From CAYWWY01 sp964462525 (GTDB lineage Bacteria > Thermotogota > Thermotogae > MWEM01), in assembly GCA_964462525.1 (NCBI GenBank), contig CAYWWY010000005.1, positions 153,093 through 217,092 of the forward strand: DNA of 64,000 nt, read 5' to 3'. Positions 43,673 to 52,416 of this stretch are shown piece by piece. The notes under the pieces were generated by a model. It had not been told where the DNA came from, did not search any database, and worked only from the letters and a program-made list of their open reading frames with translations. Within the stretch, counting starts at the first letter, position 1; each line of letters starts with the position of its first letter. The translations under genes and the position numbers were made by a program.

Positions 43673-45136
43673 GTGATTTCTTCTTTCGGTCAACGGTTTG
43701 GAAAAAATCCGATTCTTATGCTTCCGATGATCGTCTTATTTCTGATTGGATGCGCACTTGGAGCATCTACCAACCAAGAGGGCGATGGGTCGCTCATACC
43801 AGAGGGACAGGTGTATTATGTAAGCCCGACAGGAGATGACGCAAATCCGGGAACACGTGAGCAACCTTGGGCTCATCCGGGAAATGCCAGTCGACTTCTG
43901 GAACCCGGCGACACGCTGATGGTTATGGGCGGAACCTATGTCTTGGGTCAATTCGATCAAGATATTCTCATCCCCCCAAGCGGGGCGGAGGGAAAATGGA
44001 TCCGAATCATTGGCGAGGAGGGCAATCGCCCGATACTGGCTGGAGAAAACAACCTGTATGCTGCAGTAATCCTGGATGGCGTTCGGTTTGTTCACATAGA
44101 AAACATAGAGATCACCAGTTATCAAAACAGCCCTTTCCGAGATGGGATTTGTGGGGTAGGCGAACCGCTCGAGTCGATCATATTGAAGCATCTGCATATA
44201 CACCATATTGACGAGTTCGGGATTAACTTGCGAGATATCGATGGCCTTTTGGTTGAGGATTGCATCATTGAGTATTGCGGATTTGGGTCTATAGGGGGAC
44301 CAACAGGGCGTTTAGGTGGCTGGAGGAATATCGAGATCACACGATGTCAACTTTCCTACAGCGGTCATTACTATCGGGGGATCATGAACAACCCCGCTCT
44401 GCCTTACGACCGTCCCGACGGCTTCGGAATCGAGCCATCCGAAGGGCCAATCAAAATCAGCTATACCCAGGTTCTTCACAACAGAGGCGACGGAATCGAC
44501 TCGAAAGCCCGCAACACCTTCATCCACCACTGTGTCGTCGGAAACAACTATGCCAATGGAATCAAACTGTGGGGTGGTCCAAGCCGGATCGAAAACACCC
44601 TGATCTACGGGACTGGGGATGGCGATCTCGATTCGCCCTGGCCCGCGATCGTGATCGAAGAGTCTTTTGGCGAGAATGGAAGATTCACCTTAACCAACAT
44701 AACTGTGCATGATCATTCCCAGAGACGGTGCTACATGACGCAAATTCAATATGACTCCGCAATCCCCATTGAACTGGAAATCGTCAATTGCATCTTCTCT
44801 CATGGGTATGGCGCATTGTACATTGGACCCAGCGCTACGTTGATTGCAAAACACAACATTTTCTTCAGGCCCAATCACTTGGTTCAGGTGATTGCAAACG
44901 GAACGGAATACACGGTTGATCAAATCCATGAAGGTCTTCTGGGAGAAGAGAACCGATCCGTGGATCCCCTTTTCGAGAACTCAGTATGGGGAGCCCATTA
45001 CCCTTCGTTTCAATTGAAACGCGAAAGCCCCGGTGTGGATACAGGGACTATGGAGGGCGCCCCCAAAGACGATCTGATCGGTATATTGAGACCTCAGGGG
45101 GAGGGAGTGGATCGCGGTTGTTACGAAAGCCATTAA
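43673..45136 (+). CDS. Lipoprotein with right-handed parallel beta-helix
   Basis: About 487 residues from GTG 43673 (GAGGTG six bases upstream); a TTG at 43634 is an alternative. Lipoprotein signal with LPMIVLFLIGCALG, the Cys being the lipidated residue. The mature part begins VYYVSPTGDDANPGTREQPW, the usual opening of PelX-like beta-helix polysaccharide enzymes. It has many short turns of the helix (IENIEITSYQN, LKHLHIHHIDEFG, IHHCVVGNNYANGIK). Probably a surface protein acting on or binding glycans. pgmB follows after 70 bases. Confidence 0.85.
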   Translation: MISSFGQRFGKNPILMLPMIVLFLIGCALGASTNQEGDGSLIPEGQVYYVSPTGDDANPGTREQPWAHPGNASRLLEPGDTLMVMGGTYVLGQFDQDILIPPSGAEGKWIRIIGEEGNRPILAGENNLYAAVILDGVRFVHIENIEITSYQNSPFRDGICGVGEPLESIILKHLHIHHIDEFGINLRDIDGLLVEDCIIEYCGFGSIGGPTGRLGGWRNIEITRCQLSYSGHYYRGIMNNPALPYDRPDGFGIEPSEGPIKISYTQVLHNRGDGIDSKARNTFIHHCVVGNNYANGIKLWGGPSRIENTLIYGTGDGDLDSPWPAIVIEESFGENGRFTLTNITVHDHSQRRCYMTQIQYDSAIPIELEIVNCIFSHGYGALYIGPSATLIAKHNIFFRPNHLVQVIANGTEYTVDQIHEGLLGEENRSVDPLFENSVWGAHYPSFQLKRESPGVDTGTMEGAPKDDLIGILRPQGEGVDRGCYESH

Positions 45137-45206
45137 CTAGGAAACGCGGCCACCCAGCAGGATTTATTCGATACAGTGCAATTAGCAAGAAAAAGGAGGG
45201 AAATGT

Positions 45207-45881
45207 ATGATCAAAGCGGTGATATTCGACCTGGATGGGGTTGTAACCGATACCGCAGAATACCACTATCTCGGTTGGAAACAATTGGCCGACGAAGAGG
45301 GATTCGCTTTCAATAGAGAAATCAATGAACAACTCCGAGGTGTGTCGAGAATTGACTCGATGCAGATCATTTTGCGCCACAATCGTCGCAATTTATCGGA
45401 TGAAGAGATCGAAATCTTGACCGATCGAAAGAATCGGTATTACCAGCAATTGCTTACTCAGATTTCCCCTTCGGATTATCTACCCGGCGCAAAAGAACTC
45501 GTCATGGATCTCAGGAAAAGAGGAATCATAACCACCATCGCATCCGCGAGCAAAAATGCAAAACCTGTTATTGAAAGCCTCAAGGGCAAGGATTTATTCG
45601 ATTACATCGCGGACGGATATAGCGTTTCCCGATCAAAACCCGCTCCTGACCTTTTTTTGCACGTGGCGAAGCATTTTGAGTTGAACCCCATCGAATGTGT
45701 TGTGATTGAAGATGCCGAAGCAGGTATTGAAGCGGCTTTAGCGGGAGGAATGTACACAGTGGGCGTAGGACCTGCCGAAAGGGTAGGCAAGGCCCACTTG
45801 CGATACGACCACACGTCCGATTTTAATATCGATCAGATTCTTGCTTTGGGAGAATTGGAATCTTTTGGTTCCGAAGGATGA
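45207..45881 (+). CDS. pgmB: Beta-phosphoglucomutase (HAD superfamily)
   Basis: 224 residues. HAD motif I is IFDLDGVVTDTAEYHYLGWK, with nucleophile and acid/base Asp. The cap has FNREINEQLRGVSRIDSM, the signature of beta-phosphoglucomutases. Motif II Ser is in TIASASKNAK, Lys in SRSKPAPDLF, and motif IV is CVVIEDAEAGIEAALAGGM. It interconverts beta-glucose 1- and 6-phosphates, formed by disaccharide phosphorylases. Strong AAAGGAGG site. Its 3' end overlaps the convergent gene by 49 bases. Confidence 0.94.
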   Translation: MIKAVIFDLDGVVTDTAEYHYLGWKQLADEEGFAFNREINEQLRGVSRIDSMQIILRHNRRNLSDEEIEILTDRKNRYYQQLLTQISPSDYLPGAKELVMDLRKRGIITTIASASKNAKPVIESLKGKDLFDYIADGYSVSRSKPAPDLFLHVAKHFELNPIECVVIEDAEAGIEAALAGGMYTVGVGPAERVGKAHLRYDHTSDFNIDQILALGELESFGSEG

Positions 45882-46792
45882 CGGACAATACATACAGATC
45901 GAGGAAACGCAATATCCATGGGCTCCATAAGAGCAATCGAGCAATCGATCGGTCCGTCTTTTTCGACAGTCCCTTCCCATTTCTCACCCGGAGATAGATT
46001 GAACTGGTTTTGCCACCAAACAGTCTGGTTTCTCTGATTCCATACGGTCATATTGGGCCCGTTGCGTTCATAAGAAACCCCCAAATGAGTTGAACAGCAT
46101 TCTTGGTCACGAATCCGGAATTGCACATCGAGCGGGTATGAAGAATCGAAGACAAGGATGAAATCCTTGGTATAGCGGACAAGGATACCGGAATATTCTT
46201 CCCACGTTCCATTGCGGAATACTTCATAAATCACAGGTTTTCCGAGATTTCGTTCCAACAGGGGATCATACGAATTCCACACATAGTCGACAACACTGGT
46301 TCCTGCATCGGTAATATATTTCTGATTCTGTCCAACCACGGATGTCTTTGACACAAGCCGCCCCATAAAAAGGGTGAGACTTTGGACAATTGCATCCCGA
46401 AAGGCGGCAAAGAAGTTCCGGGTTCTGTTTCGAAGAATAACAATGAATGGTTGTTTGACCATCAGGTATTGTGTTTTTCTCTTGCCTTGCTCGTTCGATG
46501 TGAGGTCCTCGATCGGTCTGAATACGCCAAAAAGCGTGGGAAACTCGCTTTTATACAGGATAAAACCGGATTCGAGATGACCTCCATTGGAATAGGGCCG
46601 ATCGTACAAAGTGGTATAACCCGTCGCCTCCAGATGGAGTTTTCCAAAGAGGCTCTTACCATTTTGGAAAAGGGTGATCGTATGGGTTCCATGAAGGGCT
46701 TTGATGCATCGATCCTTTACACTGCTTTTAAAAAGACTGATTACAAGCGTAGTACAGAAAATGATAACAATGGTCCAGCCAAAAATGTCCAT
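45833..46792 (-). CDS. Membrane-anchored protein of unknown function
   Basis: About 319 residues from ATG 46792 (GGGGTG upstream). One N-terminal membrane helix (IFGWTIVIIFCTTLVISLF), the rest soluble and mainly beta-strand. I do not recognise a family. Visible stretches: DYVWNSYDPLLERNLGKPVI, EYSGILVRYTKDFILVFDS. It is the last gene of an operon with a membrane [4Fe-4S] protein, a secreted protein and a response regulator. Confidence 0.75.
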   Translation of the reverse strand: MDIFGWTIVIIFCTTLVISLFKSSVKDRCIKALHGTHTITLFQNGKSLFGKLHLEATGYTTLYDRPYSNGGHLESGFILYKSEFPTLFGVFRPIEDLTSNEQGKRKTQYLMVKQPFIVILRNRTRNFFAAFRDAIVQSLTLFMGRLVSKTSVVGQNQKYITDAGTSVVDYVWNSYDPLLERNLGKPVIYEVFRNGTWEEYSGILVRYTKDFILVFDSSYPLDVQFRIRDQECCSTHLGVSYERNGPNMTVWNQRNQTVWWQNQFNLSPGEKWEGTVEKDGPIDCSIALMEPMDIAFPRSVCIVRHPSEPKDSNSPKARI

Positions 46793-46810
46793 ATTCACCC
46801 CAATTCATGG

Positions 46811-47488
46811 TTAATCTTCTCGGATTGAATACCCCACTCCGCGGATTGTTCGGATGAGTTCTTTCCCGCAGGCGAGCTTTTTCCGCAGGTAGTTGATGTA
46901 TACTTCGACCGCATTCTGATTCCCGTCGTACTCGATACCCCATACCCCTTCGAGGAGTTCTTCTTTGGATACGACCTGGTTCTTCCTTTGCACCAGATAC
47001 CATAACAGATGGAATTCTGTTCGGGTCAAGCATACGGGCTGTCCCTTTTCCCAGGCCTGCCAGCCTTTTGGATCAATTACGAGTTGATCGGCAACGGTTG
47101 TTTTCTCTGAAAGAGCGATTCCTTTTCGACGCAGCAGCGCTCGAATTCTTGCTTTCAGCTCGCCGAGATCGAATGGTTTGGTCACATAGTCATCGGCCCC
47201 GGATACAAGCCCTTCCACTTTGTTTCGCGTTTGATCCAATGCGGTAAGCATAATGATCCCAACACTATTGTTGGTTTCCCGGATCATTCGGGCGACTTCG
47301 ACCCCATCCAGATTTGGGAGCATAACGTCCAAAAGCACCACATCTGGAGCAAAAGGCTCCAAAAGATCCAAAGCTTCGAAGCCCTCCCGAGCAACTTTTG
47401 TCTCAAATCCTTCATGGTTTAGCTCCAGTTGAAGAAGCCGAGCGATCTTCGGTTCATCTTCCACAATCAGGATCTTCTTTTGGAGCAT
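46811..47488 (-). CDS. OmpR-family response regulator
   Basis: 225 residues. Receiver: ILIVEDEPKIARLLQ, acceptor Asp in VVLLDVMLPNLDGVEVAR, Lys in DYVTKPFDLGEL. Winged helix: LTRTEFHLLWYLVQRKNQVV, ELLEGVWGIEYDGNQNAVEV, RTIRGVGYSIRED. It starts one base after the secreted-protein gene and has no kinase beside it. Confidence 0.95.
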   Translation of the reverse strand: MLQKKILIVEDEPKIARLLQLELNHEGFETKVAREGFEALDLLEPFAPDVVLLDVMLPNLDGVEVARMIRETNNSVGIIMLTALDQTRNKVEGLVSGADDYVTKPFDLGELKARIRALLRRKGIALSEKTTVADQLVIDPKGWQAWEKGQPVCLTRTEFHLLWYLVQRKNQVVSKEELLEGVWGIEYDGNQNAVEVYINYLRKKLACGKELIRTIRGVGYSIRED

Positions 47489-47489
47489 T

Positions 47490-47879
47490 TTACCGCTCCG
47501 GGCCCGCGATCACTGTCAAAGGAAAGACTTCTTCTTCATACCCGTTTCTCGAGCAGGTCTTAAAAACTTTGATCCATCCTTCACCGATATTTTCTGCTCG
47601 GACTTGCAGCCATAGCTCGTAGGTATATCGATCAATCAACCGCCATTTTGTTTTGGCGATCAACTCGAATCCTTCCGCTTCAAAGTGAATGTCATCATCG
47701 AAAGAGGGCAGAGTACACCGGTTGTGTGTCTGACCCAAGAGAACCCGTACATAGAATTCGCTCCCTTGAGCGACCGTTGTTGATTCCACTTCAAACTCGA
47801 AATCGCATGCAAACCCAAAAATGGCCGATAGAATCAGAATCCCCAAAATGATCGTTTTTGCCTTGTTTGGATGGTTCAT
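47490..47879 (-). CDS. Small secreted protein with Ig-like beta fold, function unknown
   Basis: 129 residues. Signal peptide AKTIILGILILSAIFGFAC; the Cys could be lipidated, but the lipobox is poor. The rest is a beta-sandwich-like sequence (STTVAQGSEFYVRVLLGQTH, EEVFPLTVIAGPER), similar in style to inhibitor or Ig-like domains. It overlaps the upstream ferredoxin-type gene by four bases, so the two are translated together. Confidence 0.8.
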   Translation of the reverse strand: MNHPNKAKTIILGILILSAIFGFACDFEFEVESTTVAQGSEFYVRVLLGQTHNRCTLPSFDDDIHFEAEGFELIAKTKWRLIDRYTYELWLQVRAENIGEGWIKVFKTCSRNGYEEEVFPLTVIAGPER

Positions 47880-48886
47880 GATCCTTCCTCCTTATCGAAT
47901 CGGCTGTTCTTCGGATCGGGATTATCGCTCTCCCAATCCCTTGGCTTCGCTTGTTTTGTCTTTTGCTGCGACTTTGAATAGGCCCAAGAATCTTTCCGGC
48001 AGGCTTGAATGCATAATCCGCAGTTGATGCATTCTTCATTGACCTGCAACTGATCGTTAATGGCCCGTGTAGGGCAATGTTTCGCGCAAAGATTGCAATG
48101 AACACACCCATTCTGCTCTCGAAATCGGAATGGTCGAAACCGACTGGCGAGAGCAAGCAAAGCTCCGTATGGACATAAGAATCGACAAAACGGCCGGAAA
48201 GTCACAACAGAAAGGCCGAGAAAGGCAAAGCTCAATCCCCAATTCAATCCCCAGTCGTCCCAGCGGAAAAGAGATTGGAAGGGGGTTAGGCTATCATTTA
48301 CGCTGGCTCCACCGACCATTCGAATGACTTGAAAGGCGAGCAAGCCATATTTGACCCAAATCAATCCCGTTTCGATCGATCTCGGGATCTTGAGCTTTGC
48401 TTTGGCGATATATACCAATTCACTCAATGCCCCAAACGGGCAAACGGTGCTGCAAAAAACTCTTCCAAAGAAGACGGAAATCACGACAGGAATAATGAAC
48501 AGAATCAAAAAAGCCGTATCCCACTTGCCAAAGATATTCTGAACCGCCGTGGTTGGACAGAGATATCCGCCCCAAACAAATCCGATAATAACTACAGATC
48601 CGAAAAGTAGTGCCTTTCGCAGCCGTTGGAATTGTTTGCCATCTTTGATCTTTAGGAGCAGGATCGTCGTAAGGGCAAAAAAGATCAGATGGGTCCCGAT
48701 CTTTCCCAATAGATCATGTTCCCAAAAGGCCTTCCCTACCATCGCCAGCTCCTCTTGTGGATCCATGGTTTGGATGGGGCTGAATTCAAGATCGGATGGA
48801 GGGCCAAAAGCAATTGTTGTTCCGACCATGATGATTATCATGAGTCCGATCATCAACATACGTGTTTGGAATCTATGTATCTTCAT
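47876..48886 (-). CDS. NapH/NosR-like membrane protein with two [4Fe-4S] ferredoxin clusters
   Basis: 336 residues, about four to five membrane helices. Two CxxxCP motifs at the membrane, FCSTVCPFGALSEL and FCRFLCPYGALLAL, are those of the NapH/NosR/RdxA family. Two ferredoxin motifs follow: CVHCNLCAKHCPTRAI and CINCGLCIQACRKDSW; in the second cluster the fourth Cys is followed by R instead of P. It likely moves quinol electrons across the membrane to a periplasmic or flavin partner. First gene of its operon. Confidence 0.9.
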   Translation of the reverse strand: MKIHRFQTRMLMIGLMIIIMVGTTIAFGPPSDLEFSPIQTMDPQEELAMVGKAFWEHDLLGKIGTHLIFFALTTILLLKIKDGKQFQRLRKALLFGSVVIIGFVWGGYLCPTTAVQNIFGKWDTAFLILFIIPVVISVFFGRVFCSTVCPFGALSELVYIAKAKLKIPRSIETGLIWVKYGLLAFQVIRMVGGASVNDSLTPFQSLFRWDDWGLNWGLSFAFLGLSVVTFRPFCRFLCPYGALLALASRFRPFRFREQNGCVHCNLCAKHCPTRAINDQLQVNEECINCGLCIQACRKDSWAYSKSQQKTKQAKPRDWESDNPDPKNSRFDKEEGS

Positions 48887-48969
48887 CGAACACCCCCGGA
48901 TATAGTTTCATCAAGAATCATATCATCGATTTCTTGGAGTAGGCTTAGAGTTTATTGGTCTCCGGATGG

Positions 48970-49003
48970 AAAGAAATCGGCAGGGGATGCTGCCGATTTC
49001 TTT
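48970..49003 (-). terminator. Strong bidirectional-looking terminator after the DUF2202 gene
   Basis: Perfect 14-base stem AAAGAAATCGGCAG / CTGCCGATTTCTTT with a six-base loop. It separates the DUF2202 gene from the [4Fe-4S] operon downstream. Confidence 0.85.
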
Positions 49004-49033
49004 GGTTTCTACGGATCCGATTGTCTTTAGCAG

Positions 49034-49705
49034 TTAATGACAGTCATCACAGTCGCAATCCTCATCTCCCCCTTTTTGGAATGGCCCTCGATCGTCCACA
49101 CCGAAGACTCTTTGACCGCCACCGCCGCCCATGACGTCTCGGGCAACTGCCAAAATGGAATCCATGCGTTCCTGGGGGATAAACTGGGCGTGGTAGGTTA
49201 AGCCATACCGAAGGGCTTGATTGTGCATCGCCCTGATTTGGTTCTCAGCAGCCATTGTTCGGTGCTCGAAGACTTCAAGGAACTCTTCGTCTTGACCAAA
49301 GGCCAACCCAGCAGCTCTGTGGAGTAAATCCATATCAAGGATCATCATAACCACTTCAATCGCATCTTGTGGGGAGCGAAATCCTTTTTCGAGATAATCC
49401 TCATACATAGCTTTGATTTCCGGATTGGTAAAGGTGCCAATGGTCAAATCTTGGATTGGGTCTTCGAGATTGTAGGGTCGGAACAGTTCGTCATAGGTTG
49501 ATTCTAGATGTTTGGCTTTACTTCGAGAGAAGTTGTAAAAGGTTGGGATCCCCCACTTCTGTGAAAATTGCATATACAGATCATGAGCCATCTTTTCTTC
49601 TTCCCGTCGAAGTTGAGCGGACTGGATTTCTTGGTAACTCAAAGAACTGGCAACTAAAACGATTCCCACAAAAGCCATTAGTACTACCATCATGCTTTTT
49701 TTCAT
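49034..49705 (-). CDS. Exported DUF2202 (ferritin-like) protein with Asp/Cys-rich tail
   Basis: 223 residues. Signal peptide MMVVLMAFVGIVLVASSLS. The DUF2202 core is RREEEKMAHDLYMQFSQKWG, FYNFSRSKAKHLESTYDEL and MILDMDLLHRAAGLAFGQDE, whose Glu/His residues are laid out as in ferritin-like di-iron folds. The tail GGDEDCDCDDCH is an unusual metal-binding-like end. A role in metal handling or redox protection is inferred from this and from the membrane [4Fe-4S] gene downstream. Confidence 0.87.
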   Translation of the reverse strand: MKKSMMVVLMAFVGIVLVASSLSYQEIQSAQLRREEEKMAHDLYMQFSQKWGIPTFYNFSRSKAKHLESTYDELFRPYNLEDPIQDLTIGTFTNPEIKAMYEDYLEKGFRSPQDAIEVVMMILDMDLLHRAAGLAFGQDEEFLEVFEHRTMAAENQIRAMHNQALRYGLTYHAQFIPQERMDSILAVARDVMGGGGGQRVFGVDDRGPFQKGGDEDCDCDDCH

Positions 49706-49810
49706 ACGATCATCTCCTTAAGGATTGGTTTGGATGATCCTATTGTACGATCCGATCCTTAAAGATCGCTTAGACTTTCGTGGGTTTTGATGATTGGTTG
49801 AGGGGAATTT

Positions 49811-51892
49811 TCAGCAGTCGGTATGATTTGATTCAGGTGGGGTATTTACCAATTCATCAAGTTCTTCATTTCTTTGATCCTTCTGATCGGTTTGGACCGG
49901 TTGGAGCGGAATATGGACAGTGAAGGTGGTTCCTTTTCCTGGACTGCTATGCACAGCAATAGAACCATTCAGCAGTTCAAGTTGTTTTTTTGCGATGGGT
50001 AAACCCAAGCCGGATCCTCCCTGTTTTCTTGTGAGAGAGGAATCTCCCAAAAAAAAGGGCTCATAGATATGTTCAAGGGTTTTACGGTCCATCCCTATAC
50101 CAGTATCCAAGATATGCACGACCAATGTTGAACAAGCGTCCAGTTGGTGAACTACCTTTGCCATAATCGTTACGTTCCCTCTGTCTGTAAATTTGATCGC
50201 ATCATCCAGTATCCTCGATAGGATGGATTCAATTCGTTTTTGATCAGCAAACACCTCAACAAATAAGCTTGGATCTAGCGTGGAAAGGAGCTGTAACCTT
50301 TTATTGGCTGCCCTTTTCTTAAATGCGTGCACCATTTCTTCAAAGCTTTGCAACAGGTTATAGGGTTCGAGATTTGGTTTTTTCTTTTCGGATAGGAGAT
50401 CGGTCATTTCCAAAACATCGCTCACAATTCCAGTGAGCCGTTCGGAGGATTCAAAGACAAATTTGAGAAAGTCTTCCTTTTCAGCCTGAGATTGGGCACT
50501 CATCCACAGTTCCAAAGAACCGATCAAACCGTTCAATGGGGTCCGGATTTCATGGCTCATGATCGACAAAAACTCATTTTTCGCTCGGCTCGATGCTTCT
50601 GCCTGCTCTCTTGCCGAGATCAACCGCTCTTCCAATCGAACCTTTTGGATCGTATCGGAAAGGGTATTAGATAAAACTTCCATAAGATGGATTGCGGTAG
50701 AATCCCATGTAGCTTTTCTTCTGACCGAATCAAATCCCAGAAACCCGATCAAATCGGTTTTTGATTCCCGCACCGAACACACCAATAAAGATTGAATTCC
50801 TTGGGCCCGGAGCATTTTTTCCTCGGCTACTGCCTCTGTTGGTAGTTCTTCTACCGATTTGATCAGTAGAATTGGTTTGGTTGATAGTTGCTCCCACCAC
50901 CATGGGACTGCATGGGTCGCGAGATCTTGAAGGTTTTTCTTTTCCGGCGGGATGCCAGGAGCAACCCATTCATGAGTATTGGAATACGTTTTCTTATCTT
51001 CGGAGGTGAGAAAAACATACGCTCGGTCGACCCGAAAAAAACGACCGCATTGCTCCAACATCCATTCGATCTTCTGATCAAGATTCTCAGAATTTGCGCT
51101 GATGAAGCTGCGGGAGATGTTGCTGAGCATTTCGTTAAATTTGCTATGATAAAAAACCTGGTCCTGCGCGATTTTCCTTTCTGTGATATCGCGGACATAG
51201 CTACGGATCTTCCCTCGTCCGTCTTCTGAAATCAGAGTCGCAGTTACCTCCGCAAAAACTCGCTCCCCATTACTCCGGATGAATTCCGATTCAAAGGTGG
51301 CTATTTTTCTTAGAACGATCGTTTCCAACCGCTGAGCAAATTGTGACGCATTTTCGATAGAAACGAAAAATGATAGGCGCTTGCCGACCAACTTGTCTTT
51401 CGTATATCCGGACAGGCGGCATAATTGGTCATTGACATTAAGAATGGTTCCTGAAAAATCATGCTCGATCACAGCCTCATGAAACGATTCGGGGATCGTC
51501 GCGGTTTTCTCGGGAGTGATATCGATGAAAGCTGTAGCAAGAAGTTTCTCAGATAAAGGATAGACATGGACACGATACCAACGGTGAACAGGTTCAGCGT
51601 ATTGCTCATAGACTTCTTGCGTTTGTTCCTTCATAACCTTTCGATACAGGGCCTTATGTCGGGGTGTCAATTCGGATAATACTGATGCGGCGCTCCTATT
51701 TTGTCTGTCCCCCATTGAATCCAGTGTTGTTGACATCATTTCTTCGAAAGCGGGATTGAAATATTCAACTGCAAATAGATCCCCATCATTGGAATCGAAG
51801 CGAGAAACCCGATACACCACGAATCCAAAAGGCGCATGTCGGTATTGTTCCATAAGAGAATGAATGACTTTGTTCACCTTCTTCATCTCCAA
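49811..51892 (-). CDS. Soluble PAS-PAS-GAF sensor histidine kinase
   Basis: 693 residues from TTG 51892. No membrane helix. Two PAS-type domains (about 15-120 and 125-245, the second with the PAC pattern GRGKIRSYVRDITERK), a GAF domain (about 255-420), HisKA with His in LSIMSHEIRTPLNGLIGSLE, and HATPase_c with HILDTGIGMD and QGGSGLGLPIAKKQLELL. No receiver and no adjacent regulator. It probably senses a cytoplasmic signal and phosphorylates a regulator elsewhere, such as one of the orphans in this window. Confidence 0.94.
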   Translation of the reverse strand: MEMKKVNKVIHSLMEQYRHAPFGFVVYRVSRFDSNDGDLFAVEYFNPAFEEMMSTTLDSMGDRQNRSAASVLSELTPRHKALYRKVMKEQTQEVYEQYAEPVHRWYRVHVYPLSEKLLATAFIDITPEKTATIPESFHEAVIEHDFSGTILNVNDQLCRLSGYTKDKLVGKRLSFFVSIENASQFAQRLETIVLRKIATFESEFIRSNGERVFAEVTATLISEDGRGKIRSYVRDITERKIAQDQVFYHSKFNEMLSNISRSFISANSENLDQKIEWMLEQCGRFFRVDRAYVFLTSEDKKTYSNTHEWVAPGIPPEKKNLQDLATHAVPWWWEQLSTKPILLIKSVEELPTEAVAEEKMLRAQGIQSLLVCSVRESKTDLIGFLGFDSVRRKATWDSTAIHLMEVLSNTLSDTIQKVRLEERLISAREQAEASSRAKNEFLSIMSHEIRTPLNGLIGSLELWMSAQSQAEKEDFLKFVFESSERLTGIVSDVLEMTDLLSEKKKPNLEPYNLLQSFEEMVHAFKKRAANKRLQLLSTLDPSLFVEVFADQKRIESILSRILDDAIKFTDRGNVTIMAKVVHQLDACSTLVVHILDTGIGMDRKTLEHIYEPFFLGDSSLTRKQGGSGLGLPIAKKQLELLNGSIAVHSSPGKGTTFTVHIPLQPVQTDQKDQRNEELDELVNTPPESNHTDC

Positions 51893-51893
51893 T

Positions 51894-51912
51894 TCTGATA
51901 TTCCTTATCAGA
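51894..51912 (-). promoter_or_regulatory. Hairpin over the ribosome site of the PAS-GAF kinase gene
   Basis: Perfect seven-base arms TCTGATA / TATCAGA with a five-base loop (AGGAA on the mRNA). The loop is the presumed ribosome site of the TTG start two bases downstream. It could modulate translation. Confidence 0.4.
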
Positions 51913-52213
51913 CCAGGTTGGTGGATGATTCCTCGCAAATTGCTCAAGCCTCGCAAGAAAAGGTTCCCGAAAGAACCAAGGAATTTCAATGGTTTCGGCA
52001 GCGGAGAAAATCCTCCGAATGCAACCATAACGAATTCTGGCGTTTTTTTCTTCCGTCATCCTCTATCTGGCGACAACCCGTTGAATTTGAAGCCAATTCG
52101 TTTTTTCAAGCGGTCTGCAGTGTTCGTTACCGATTGTAATCCCACGCGGGGTACGCCGCCCTAAATCCCGTATGATCGAAACCGTACTATCTCGTTTTCT
52201 GATTTGCATTTGG
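51913..52213. other. Intergenic region without recognised genes
   Basis: About 300 bases between the kinase and the hydrolase promoter. Reading frames here are short and lack signals. A minus-strand promoter for the kinase must lie here, but I cannot place it. Confidence 0.4.
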
Positions 52214-52242
52214 TTGACATGGGGCAAAATGCCAGGTATAAT
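52214..52242 (+). promoter_or_regulatory. Consensus sigma-70 promoter of the secreted hydrolase gene
   Basis: Perfect TTGACA, 17-base spacer and perfect TATAAT. It is the best promoter in the window and leaves a leader of about 165 bases before the start codon. Confidence 0.9.
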
Positions 52243-52416
52243 TGGTTGTCAATCATTCGTTCGAACCATTTTTAAGGAATTATCTTGAATCGTCGGTTAT
52301 CAGCGATTGACTGAATCAAGCGAGAGAATTACCATGAATGCATTATCTATTGACATGTTCTTTCTTGTTGGCGAAGGATCTTCTATTTCATTGATTTCCT
52401 TGAGGAGGCGAGAGTG

